Under the pieces are notes generated by a model. The model made no database searches, had not been told where the DNA came from, and saw nothing but the letters and a program-made list of their open reading frames with translations. From NCBI GenBank assembly GCA_030623425.1, contig JAUXMA010000059.1, positions 1 through 8,317 of the forward strand: a stretch of 8,317 nt of DNA. The letters run 5' to 3'. This DNA is from Rhodospirillaceae bacterium. GTDB lineage: Bacteria > Pseudomonadota > Alphaproteobacteria > Rhodospirillales > 2-02-FULL-58-16. Below, one piece after another: positions 1 through 6,527 of this stretch. Each line of letters starts with the position of its first letter. Position 1 is the stretch's first letter. Position numbers and translations under genes: made by a program.

Positions 1-1
1 G

Positions 2-1111
<1,110 letters not shown>

Positions 1112-1271
1112 GGGATTAGGCAATTCGCCTTCGGATTTTACCTTGGGGAGAGTAGTAGCCGAGCCAGGTGGACCGCATTCTTTGGACAGCGAGGAAAGCG
1201 AGTTAAGGTTTGCTCCCGCCGACCTCGACACCGTCCCGCCTTATAAAGCCTTGCCCCGAACAACCTGGGCC

Positions 1272-1306
1272 TTCCGTTCAATCGACGCCGCGCCTACATT
1301 ACCCCC
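1272..1306 (+). promoter_or_regulatory. Candidate alaS promoter giving a leaderless or very short-leader mRNA
   Basis: No Shine-Dalgarno sequence precedes the alaS ATG; the ten bases before it are pyrimidine-rich and contain no AGGA or GAGG. A -10-like hexamer TACATT at 1295-1300 (4 of 6 matches to TATAAT, including the conserved T1, A2 and T6) ends six bases before the ATG, so transcription would start at or next to the start codon. The -35 position at 17-bp spacing is TTCCGT, a weak match. The rest of the 195-base recA-alaS spacer (1112-1271) shows no clear terminator or RNA gene. This is inference from position and consensus only. Confidence 0.3.
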
Positions 1307-3952
1307 ATGCACACGGTCAACGACATCCGCAAGGCGTTTCTCGATTATTTCGCCGGCCACGGCCATGAGGTCGTGGCCTCCTCGCCGCTGGTGCCGCGCA
1401 ACGACCCCACCTTGATGTTCGCCAACGCCGGCATGGTCCAGTTCAAGAGCGTCTTTACCGGCCTCGACAAGCGCCCCTATACGCGTGCCGCCACGTCGCA
1501 GAAGTGCGTCCGCGCCGGCGGCAAGCACAACGACCTGGAAAACGTCGGCCGCACCGTCCGCCACCACACGTTCTTCGAGATGCTCGGCAACTTCTCCTTC
1601 GGCGACTACTTCAAGGACCTGGCCATCGAATTGGCCTGGAACCTGATCACCAAGGAGTACGGCCTGCCGGCCAGCCGCCTGATCGTCACGGTCTATGCCG
1701 ACGACGACGAGGCCTTCGAGCTGTGGAAAAAGATCGCCGGCCTTCCCGAAAGCTCGATCATCCGCATTCCGACTTCGGACAATTTCTGGGCCATGGGCGC
1801 CACCGGCCCCTGCGGCCCGTGCTCGGAGATTTTCTACGATCACGGCGAGCACATCCCCGGCGGCCCGCCCGGTAGCCCGGATGAGGACGGCGACCGCTTC
1901 ATAGAAATCTGGAACCTGGTTTTCATGCAGTATGAACAGCTGACCGCGGATAAGCGGGTCGATCTTCCGAAGCCGTCCATCGACACCGGCATGGGGCTGG
2001 AGCGCACCGCCGCCGTCATGCAGGGCACGCACGACAATTACCAGACCGACCTGTTCCGCGCCCTCATCAAAGCTTCCGCCGAGGCCTCGCGGACCGAGCC
2101 CGACGGCGAGCACAGGGTTTCGCATCGGGTCATCGCCGACCATTTGCGGGCGAGCTGTTTTCTCATTGCCGACGGCGTGCTGCCGTCCAACGAGGGCCGC
2201 GGCTACGTGTTGCGCCGAATCATGCGCCGGGCCATGCGTCATGCCCATCTGATCGGCGCCAAGGAGCCGCTGTTGTGGCTGCTGGTCCCGGCCTTGACGG
2301 CGCAGATGGGCGAGGCCTACCCGGAACTGACGCGCGCCCAAGCGCTGATCGCCGAAACCCTCAAATCCGAGGAAACCCGGTTCAAACGCACCCTGGAACG
2401 GGGCTTGCGGCTTCTCGACGAGGCGACGGCGGATTTGGGCGCCGGCGGCGAACTGGAGGGCGAGACCGCGTTCATGCTTTACGACACTTACGGTTTCCCC
2501 CTCGACCTCACCCAGGACGCGCTCCACGGCAAGGGCATGGAAGTCGACGTCGACGGCTTCAACGCCGCCATGGAACGCCAACGCCAAGAGGCCAGGAAGG
2601 CCTGGATCGGATCCGGCGAGGTGGCGACGGATGAAATCTGGTACACCGTCCGCGAAGAGCTTGGAGCCACCGAGTTTCTCGGCTACGAAACGGTTTCCGC
2701 CGAAGGCCAGGTGACCGCCCTGGTCATCGGCGGCAAGCGAATCGATGAAGCCAAAACGGGCTCCGAGGTCGCCATTGTCGTCAACCAGACTCCCTTTTAC
2801 GGGGAATCCGGCGGCCAAGTGGGGGACACCGGCGCCATCGCGGGCGGCGGCGTTGACGTCCGGGTCAGGGTCACCGGCACCGTCAAGAAAGTCGGCGACC
2901 TTTTCGTCCACCTGGGCCGCGTCGAGGAGGGCGCGCTCAGGGTCGGCGACGAGGTCGTCCTGCAAGTCGACGGCAACCGGCGCCGGGCCATTGGCGCCAA
3001 TCATTCCGCCACCCATCTCCTGCACCGGGCGTTGCGCCGGGCGCTCGGCGATCACGTCGTCCAAAAGGGCTCGCTGGTGGCGGCGGACCGGTTGCGTTTC
3101 GACGTCAGCCATCCGAAAGCCATCGATAGGGAAGAAATCGCCCGCGTCGAGGCCGAGGTCAACGGCCGCATCCGCCGCAATTCCGCCGTCTCCACCCGCC
3201 TGATGGAGCCCGAGGAGGCGGTCAAGGAGGGCGCCATGGCGTTGTTCGGGGAGAAATACGGCGACGAGGTGCGCGTCGTTTGCATGGGCGGCGAGGACGC
3301 CGACGGGACCTACTCGGTCGAGCTTTGCGGCGGCACCCACGTCGGGCGCACCGGCGACATCGGCTTATTCAAAATCATCTCCGAGAGCGCGGTGGCGGCG
3401 GGCGTGCGCCGCATCGAGGGCCTCACCGGCGCCGCCGCCGAAAACTATTACGCCGGCCGCGAGGCGGTCCTGCGGGAAACGGCGGCCCTGTTGAAGATCG
3501 CCTCGGCCGACGTTCCCGCCCGCGTTTCCGGGTTGCTTGACGAGCGCAAGAAACTGGAAAGCGACCTGGCCGACGCCCGGCGGGCGCTGGCCACCGGCGG
3601 CGGCAGCGGCGAGGTCAAGGAGGTGGGCGGCGTCAGGTACTCGCCCCGGCTGCTCGACGGCACGCCGCCCAAGGACCTCAAGGGCTTGGCCGACGAACTC
3701 AAGCAACAGGTGGGTTCCGGCGTCGTCGCGCTGGTTTCCGTCAACGACGGCAAGGCGTCTCTAGTGGTCGGCGTCACCGATGATCTGACCGCCCGGATCA
3801 ACGCCGTCGATCTGGTCCGCGCCGCCGCCGCCGCGGTCGGCGGCAAGGGCGGCGGCGGCCGTCCCGACATGGCCCAGGCCGGCGGCCCCAACGGCAAGGA
3901 AGCGGCGAAGGCGTTGGCGGCGATCGAAGCGTTCCTGAAGCGGGCCGAATAG
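1307..3952 (+). CDS. alaS: Alanyl-tRNA synthetase
   Basis: AlaRS is a cytosolic class II synthetase that attaches alanine to tRNA-Ala and hydrolyses mischarged Ser- and Gly-tRNA-Ala. At 881 residues it is full length for bacteria. The aminoacylation core is visible from residue 1: NDPTLMF (32-38), class II motif 2 around [10 protein letters not shown] (67-76), the GNFSFGDYF segment (94-102), [11 protein letters not shown] (164-174), and motif 3 DTGMGLERT. The editing domain has the zinc and tRNA-hydrolysis residues H566 and H570 in HSATH, and C674 and H678 in CGGTH. A C-terminal C-Ala/DHHA1-like region ends with the Gly-rich [12 protein letters not shown] (849-860). No key residue is missing. 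The ATG at 1307 gives MHTVNDIR, matching the usual MxxVNDIR alphaproteobacterial start. It has no Shine-Dalgarno. It lies 195 bases after recA, an order common in alphaproteobacteria, and it converges on the cyclophilin gene 62 bases downstream. Confidence 0.98.
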   Translation: MHTVNDIRKAFLDYFAGHGHEVVASSPLVPRNDPTLMFANAGMVQFKSVFTGLDKRPYTRAATSQKCVRAGGKHNDLENVGRTVRHHTFFEMLGNFSFGDYFKDLAIELAWNLITKEYGLPASRLIVTVYADDDEAFELWKKIAGLPESSIIRIPTSDNFWAMGATGPCGPCSEIFYDHGEHIPGGPPGSPDEDGDRFIEIWNLVFMQYEQLTADKRVDLPKPSIDTGMGLERTAAVMQGTHDNYQTDLFRALIKASAEASRTEPDGEHRVSHRVIADHLRASCFLIADGVLPSNEGRGYVLRRIMRRAMRHAHLIGAKEPLLWLLVPALTAQMGEAYPELTRAQALIAETLKSEETRFKRTLERGLRLLDEATADLGAGGELEGETAFMLYDTYGFPLDLTQDALHGKGMEVDVDGFNAAMERQRQEARKAWIGSGEVATDEIWYTVREELGATEFLGYETVSAEGQVTALVIGGKRIDEAKTGSEVAIVVNQTPFYGESGGQVGDTGAIAGGGVDVRVRVTGTVKKVGDLFVHLGRVEEGALRVGDEVVLQVDGNRRRAIGANHSATHLLHRALRRALGDHVVQKGSLVAADRLRFDVSHPKAIDREEIARVEAEVNGRIRRNSAVSTRLMEPEEAVKEGAMALFGEKYGDEVRVVCMGGEDADGTYSVELCGGTHVGRTGDIGLFKIISESAVAAGVRRIEGLTGAAAENYYAGREAVLRETAALLKIASADVPARVSGLLDERKKLESDLADARRALATGGGSGEVKEVGGVRYSPRLLDGTPPKDLKGLADELKQQVGSGVVALVSVNDGKASLVVGVTDDLTARINAVDLVRAAAAAVGGKGGGGRPDMAQAGGPNGKEAAKALAAIEAFLKRAE

Positions 3953-3959
3953 GGCGCGG

Positions 3960-4006
3960 AAAACCGCCGCCGAGAGTATTTCACGGTTGGCCGGCACCGG
4001 CGGCGG
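3960..4006 (-). terminator. Candidate terminator between convergent alaS and cyclophilin genes
   Basis: A perfect 9-bp GC stem pairs CCGCCGCCG (3964-3972) with CGGCGGCGG (3998-4006) around a 25-base loop. On the minus strand the stem is followed at once by TTTT (3963-3960), so it best suits intrinsic termination of the leftward cyclophilin transcript. On the plus strand there is no T-tract, although the same stem could help end alaS transcription. The loop is long and the T-tract short, so confidence is moderate. Confidence 0.42.
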
Positions 4007-4014
4007 AACCCGAA

Positions 4015-4563
4015 TTACTCCTTAACGCCAGCCGCAAACCGCAAGTGGAGGATTTTGTCCGGATCGTCGACCGCGCCGTTGGAGTTTTCTTCGCCTCGTT
4101 TGATTTTGTCCACCTGTTCCATGCCTTCGACCACCTTGCCCCAGACGGTGTACTTGCCGTTTAGCCAAGGGGCCGTCGCATAGACGATGAAGAACTGCGA
4201 ATCGGCGCTGTCGGGACCGGAACCGCGGGCCATGGAGACGGTGCCGCGAACGTGGGGTTCTGATGAGAACTCGGCCGCCAGATTGACCCCGGAGCCGCCG
4301 GTGCCGTCGCCTTTCGGGTCGCCGGTCTGGGCCATGAAGCCGTCGATCACCCGGTGGAAGGGAAGCCCGTCGTAAAATCCCCGGCGCACCAGTTCCTTGA
4401 TGCGGACGACGTGGCACGGCGCCAAATCGGGGCGCATTTCGATGACCACGCGACCGTATTTAAGGTCCAGATAGAGCGTGTTTTTGAGTTCGCCCGCCAC
4501 CGCCGTTCCGGTCATGACCAAAGTTCCCAGGAAAAACGCCAATAGAACCAAACGAAGACGCAT
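4015..4563 (-). CDS. Periplasmic cyclophilin-type peptidyl-prolyl cis-trans isomerase
   Basis: Cyclophilins catalyse cis-trans isomerisation of Xaa-Pro bonds and assist protein folding. From the ATG at 4563 the protein has 182 residues, starting with a signal peptide: basic MRLR, a hydrophobic core (5-20), and a likely signal peptidase I site AVA|GE (after 23). This points to the periplasm. The cyclophilin core is clear: FHRVIDGFMAQTGD (69-82, catalytic Arg71), GTGGSG (87-92), a GTVSMAR segment, DSQFFI (121-126), and WLNGKYTVWGKV (133-144) with Trp133. Tyr replaces the eukaryotic active-site His near 138, as in many bacterial members. An in-frame TTG at 4581 would add six residues before the signal peptide and is less likely; neither start has a good ribosome site. 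The gene lies 44 bases after the 118-residue gene on the same strand, so co-transcription is likely. It resembles PpiA, but I do not assign a symbol. Confidence 0.93.
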   Translation of the reverse strand: MRLRLVLLAFFLGTLVMTGTAVAGELKNTLYLDLKYGRVVIEMRPDLAPCHVVRIKELVRRGFYDGLPFHRVIDGFMAQTGDPKGDGTGGSGVNLAAEFSSEPHVRGTVSMARGSGPDSADSQFFIVYATAPWLNGKYTVWGKVVEGMEQVDKIKRGEENSNGAVDDPDKILHLRFAAGVKE

Positions 4564-4607
4564 CAGGTTTTCATAAAGCAACAGTCATGTTCCCGGACGG
4601 GTGGGGC

Positions 4608-4964
4608 TCAGCTTTTGCCCTTGTCCTCGCGGAGGAAGGCCTTGACGGCGGCAACATAAAGTTTCTTTTTATCCTCGTCGGAGAGATCGTCAAGGATTTT
4701 CATCTTGGCCCGGTGGATCTTCATGGCGCCGCGGATCAATTCCTGACGTTCCGGGGTCATGACTTTGTCGATGGTTCCGCGTAGCGATTCGATCTTTTTT
4801 TTGCCTTCGGGCGTTAAGGCCTGGCGGAAAGTGTTCTGCATTGTTTCGATATGTTGTTCGCGGCTTGCCGGCTTTTTGGCATTGCGGACGGTGTCCAGCC
4901 TGTCCCTGGCTTTTTTGTCCATGACGACGGACAACAGCGCTTTCGAGACGAATTTTTTCAACAT
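4608..4964 (-). CDS. Hypothetical basic, mostly helical small protein
   Basis: I do not recognise this family. The ORF encodes 118 residues, begins with ATG at 4964 and has a fair ribosome site, GAGG at 4978-4975, ten bases upstream. Codons favour G or C at third positions (many gcc, gtc, atc, cgc), which supports real coding over the competing frame. The protein starts MLKKFVSKALLSVV, an amphipathic basic helix, and continues as a Lys/Arg/Glu/Asp-rich sequence. Its two TPE segments (TPEGKKK and TPERQE) fall in an apparently repeated helical pattern. There is no cysteine, no convincing signal peptide and no membrane segment. It is the promoter-proximal gene of a likely two-gene leftward unit with the periplasmic cyclophilin. 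A cytosolic, nucleic-acid- or membrane-surface-associated role would fit the charge, but this is only a guess. Confidence 0.75.
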   Translation of the reverse strand: MLKKFVSKALLSVVMDKKARDRLDTVRNAKKPASREQHIETMQNTFRQALTPEGKKKIESLRGTIDKVMTPERQELIRGAMKIHRAKMKILDDLSDEDKKKLYVAAVKAFLREDKGKS

Positions 4965-4994
4965 CGCCGTTTTTCCTCATGTTCCCGGCGGCGC

Positions 4995-5060
4995 TAGAGC
5001 GTATCGTGATTGATCGAACCCACTTCTAAGGGATCGATCAATTGCTCAGAATCCGCTCTA
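4995..5060. repeat. Imperfect inverted repeat 1 bounded by TAGAGC
   Basis: The left arm (4995-5017) and right arm (5034-5060) pair around a 16-base loop. The outer stem is TAGAGCG (4995-5001) with CGCTCTA (5054-5060). The inner stem is ATTGATCGA (5009-5017) with TCGATCAAT (5034-5042). The arms differ by a few unpaired bases between these stems. It lies in the divergent intergenic region, next to a second element with the same ends. Intergenic palindromic repeats with TAGAGC-like tips are known to me from other alphaproteobacteria, but family membership here is inference. Confidence 0.7.
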
Positions 5061-5071
5061 CTTCAATAAGT

Positions 5072-5133
5072 TAGAGCAAACTCTCCACATTGATGAGAAG
5101 CCTTTGGCGATTCATCAATGTGGATTTGCTCTA
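5072..5133. repeat. Strong inverted repeat 2 bounded by TAGAGC
   Basis: This is a 22-bp stem with a single 3-base bulge. TAGAGCAAA (5072-5080) pairs with TTTGCTCTA (5125-5133), and TCCACATTGATGA (5084-5096) pairs with TCATCAATGTGGA (5112-5124). The loop is 15 bases (5097-5111), and the bulge is CTC at 5081-5083. There is no T-tract directly after the stem, so it does not look like an intrinsic terminator. It starts 11 bases after inverted repeat 1 and shares its end sequence, which suggests one composite mobile-type repeat. Confidence 0.8.
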
Positions 5134-5156
5134 TACTACCCGTTTCCGTCTGCACT

Positions 5157-5184
5157 CGCCAATCGCCGGCGGATTTTTTATTTT
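5157..5184 (+). terminator. Small GC hairpin with T-tract upstream of glycerate kinase
   Basis: CGCC (5157-5160) pairs with GGCG (5168-5171) over a 7-base loop, followed by GGA and then TTTTTTATTTT (5174-5184). It has the shape of a weak intrinsic terminator on the plus strand, yet no plus-strand gene ends upstream; the nearest left neighbour runs the other way. It could be an attenuator in a glycerate kinase leader, the end of a small RNA read from the repeat region, or chance. The stem is only 4 bp plus a possible T-G wobble. Confidence 0.3.
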
Positions 5185-5209
5185 GAATGATATGTCGTCA
5201 ATATTTCGT

Positions 5210-5221
5210 TAATATGAGTTA
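5210..5221 (+). promoter_or_regulatory. Candidate -10 element directly before the glycerate kinase GTG
   Basis: TAATAT at 5210-5215 lies exactly six bases before the GTG at 5222, inside an AT-rich stretch (5173-5221) that contrasts with the GC-rich genes. No Shine-Dalgarno is present. A leaderless transcript from this hexamer would resemble the arrangement before alaS. The nearest -35-like sequence, TTGAAT at 5183-5188, sits 21 bases from the hexamer, which is too far for a standard sigma-70 promoter, so the call is tentative. Confidence 0.28.
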
Positions 5222-6475
5222 GTGGGCGAGACGTTCCTCCGATTCTTGTTCGACACCGCCGTGGCGGCGGCAAACCCGCTGATTGTGGTGCCCCCCTTCC
5301 TGCCTCCCCGACCGAAAGGGCGGTGCGTGATTGTCGGCGCCGGCAAAGCCGCCGCCTGCATGGCGCGGGCGGTGGAGGAGCACATGCCGGGGCCGCTCTC
5401 GGGTCTGGTGGTCACCCGCTACGGTCATGCCGTGCCGTGCCGGCGGGTCGAGGTGGTGGAGGCCGCCCATCCCGTTCCCGACGCCGCCGGAGAGGCGGCG
5501 GCACGGCGGATACTCGATGCCGTGCGGGGATTGGCCGAGGACGATCTGGTTCTTTGCCTGATTTCGGGTGGCGGATCGGCATTGTTGTCCCTGCCGGCGC
5601 CGGCCCTGACGATAAACGACAAAAGGACTCTCACCCAAGCTCTGCTCAAGTCGGGGGCGGCCATTTCCGAGATCAATTGCGTCAGAAAGCACCTTTCGGC
5701 GATCAAGGGCGGGCGGCTGGCGGCGGCGGCCTTTCCGGCGAAGACGCTCACCTTGATCATCTCGGACGTTGCCGGCGACAACCCGGAAGTCGTTGCTTCC
5801 GGCCCGACGGTCGCCGATCCCACCACCGTCGCCGATGCCAAGGCGGTGTTGGAAAAGTACGCCATCGACCTTCCCGCCGCCGTCGCTTCGTTTTTAGACG
5901 GTGGCTCGGGCGAGACGCCGAAACCGGGCGATGAACGCCTTTCACGGGCGGAGACAGTGGTGACGGCAACACCCCGGGCGGCCTTGGCGGCGGCGGCGGC
6001 GGCGGCGCGCAACGCCGGCTTCGCGCCGATTATCCTCGGCGACGCCATCGAGGGCGAATCACGCGATGTGGCCCGGTTGCAGGGCAAGCTCGCCATGGAG
6101 GCGAAGGCGAGCGGACGTCTACCTTGTCTGCTGCTTTCCGGCGGCGAGACGACAGTGACGGTGAGGGGAAATGGCCGCGGCGGGCCCAACACCGAATTCA
6201 TGCTCGCCCTGGCCTTGGCGCTGAACGGGCAACCGGAAGTGCGGGCCATCGCCTGCGATACCGACGGCTTCGACGGCAGCGGCGACAACGCCGGCGCCCA
6301 CATCGGCCCGGACACTCTTGGCCGCGCCGCCAGGGAGGGCCTTAACGCCGCGGCCATGCTGGAGGATAACGATTCTTACGGTTTTTTCACCGCCCTTGGC
6401 GACCTGGTGATCACCGGTCCGACCTTGACGAACGTCAACGATTTCCGCGCCATTCTGATCGGTGAAGCGGGCTGA
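5222..6475 (+). CDS. Glycerate 2-kinase (MOFRL/DUF4147 family, TtuD-like)
   Basis: This enzyme phosphorylates D-glycerate with ATP to 2-phosphoglycerate in the cytosol; relatives were formerly named hydroxypyruvate reductase TtuD. The 417 residues match the family length. The N-terminal DUF4147 part shows GAGKAA (39-44, Lys42 in the catalytic position), VTRYGHAVP (64-72), HPVPD (83-87), LISGGGSALL (113-122), VRKHLSAIKGGRLA (154-167) and SDVAGDNPEVVASGPT (181-196). The C-terminal MOFRL part shows LLSGGETTVTV (304-314), GRGGPNTEF (318-326) and DTDGFDGSGDNAGA (346-359). The start is GTG at 5222; an in-frame TAA at 5210 excludes an earlier start, and no Shine-Dalgarno is visible. The stop of a two-codon ORF overlaps this GTG. 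The gene is followed after 52 bases by pyruvate kinase, so the two probably share a transcript and route glycerate to pyruvate. Confidence 0.93.
   Translation: MGETFLRFLFDTAVAAANPLIVVPPFLPPRPKGRCVIVGAGKAAACMARAVEEHMPGPLSGLVVTRYGHAVPCRRVEVVEAAHPVPDAAGEAAARRILDAVRGLAEDDLVLCLISGGGSALLSLPAPALTINDKRTLTQALLKSGAAISEINCVRKHLSAIKGGRLAAAAFPAKTLTLIISDVAGDNPEVVASGPTVADPTTVADAKAVLEKYAIDLPAAVASFLDGGSGETPKPGDERLSRAETVVTATPRAALAAAAAAARNAGFAPIILGDAIEGESRDVARLQGKLAMEAKASGRLPCLLLSGGETTVTVRGNGRGGPNTEFMLALALALNGQPEVRAIACDTDGFDGSGDNAGAHIGPDTLGRAAREGLNAAAMLEDNDSYGFFTALGDLVITGPTLTNVNDFRAILIGEAG
5986..6006 (+). repeat. (GGC)7 trinucleotide tract inside the glycerate kinase gene
   Basis: Seven uninterrupted GGC units are read in frame as GCG alanine codons, giving a poly-Ala stretch at about residues 255-262 in the linker between the DUF4147 and MOFRL parts. 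Such a tract could change length by slippage without breaking the frame. In GC-rich genomes Ala-rich linkers of this kind are common, so no special function is claimed. Confidence 0.6.
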
Positions 6476-6515
6476 AATGGGAAAAATGACGCTGGTTTAG
6501 GACGCCCCTCGTGCC

Positions 6516-6527
6516 TATTGTTCGGCC
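6516..6527 (+). promoter_or_regulatory. Candidate -10 element directly before the pyruvate kinase ATG
   Basis: TATTGT at 6516-6521 lies exactly six bases before the pyk ATG, and there is no Shine-Dalgarno nearby. This repeats the spacing seen before alaS and glycerate kinase. The region 17 bases upstream (TGGTTT, 6493-6498) is a poor -35. It could be an internal promoter giving a leaderless pyk mRNA, in addition to read-through from glycerate kinase. Confidence 0.22.

Noticed and set aside
1112..1180. Intrinsic terminator after recA
   Set aside because: Only very short pairings (such as GGC/GCC around AATTC) are present and no convincing stem precedes the short T-run near 1136.
1225..1247. 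TCGACA plus TATAAA as an alaS promoter
   Set aside because: The hexamers match well separately, but the spacer is only 11 bases, too short for a sigma-70 promoter.
1241..3340. Open minus-strand frame of 699 codons opposite alaS
   Set aside because: It lies wholly antisense to an unmistakable AlaRS. Long antisense frames are expected opposite GC-rich genes with biased third positions, and its translation resembles no family.
4564..4581. TTG start of the cyclophilin six codons upstream
   Set aside because: It would put LYENL before the signal peptide. The ATG at 4563 gives a standard n-region MRLR, and neither start has a Shine-Dalgarno to favour the rarer codon.
4690..4980. Overlapping minus-strand frame beginning MRKNGDVEK
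   Set aside because: It competes with the 118-residue frame, which has the ribosome site GAGG, better third-position G/C and more plausible protein composition. GAGG lies inside the start of this rejected frame.
4965..5221. A tRNA, a CRISPR array or an SOS box in the divergent region
   Set aside because: The hairpins do not form a cloverleaf and there are no regularly spaced direct repeats. I found no GTTC-N7-GTTC or GAAC-N7-GAAC pair here.
5425..6357. Minus-strand frame of 310 codons opposite glycerate kinase
   Set aside because: It is Ala/Ser/Arg/Pro-rich antisense translation with no motif, while the sense strand carries every glycerate kinase signature.
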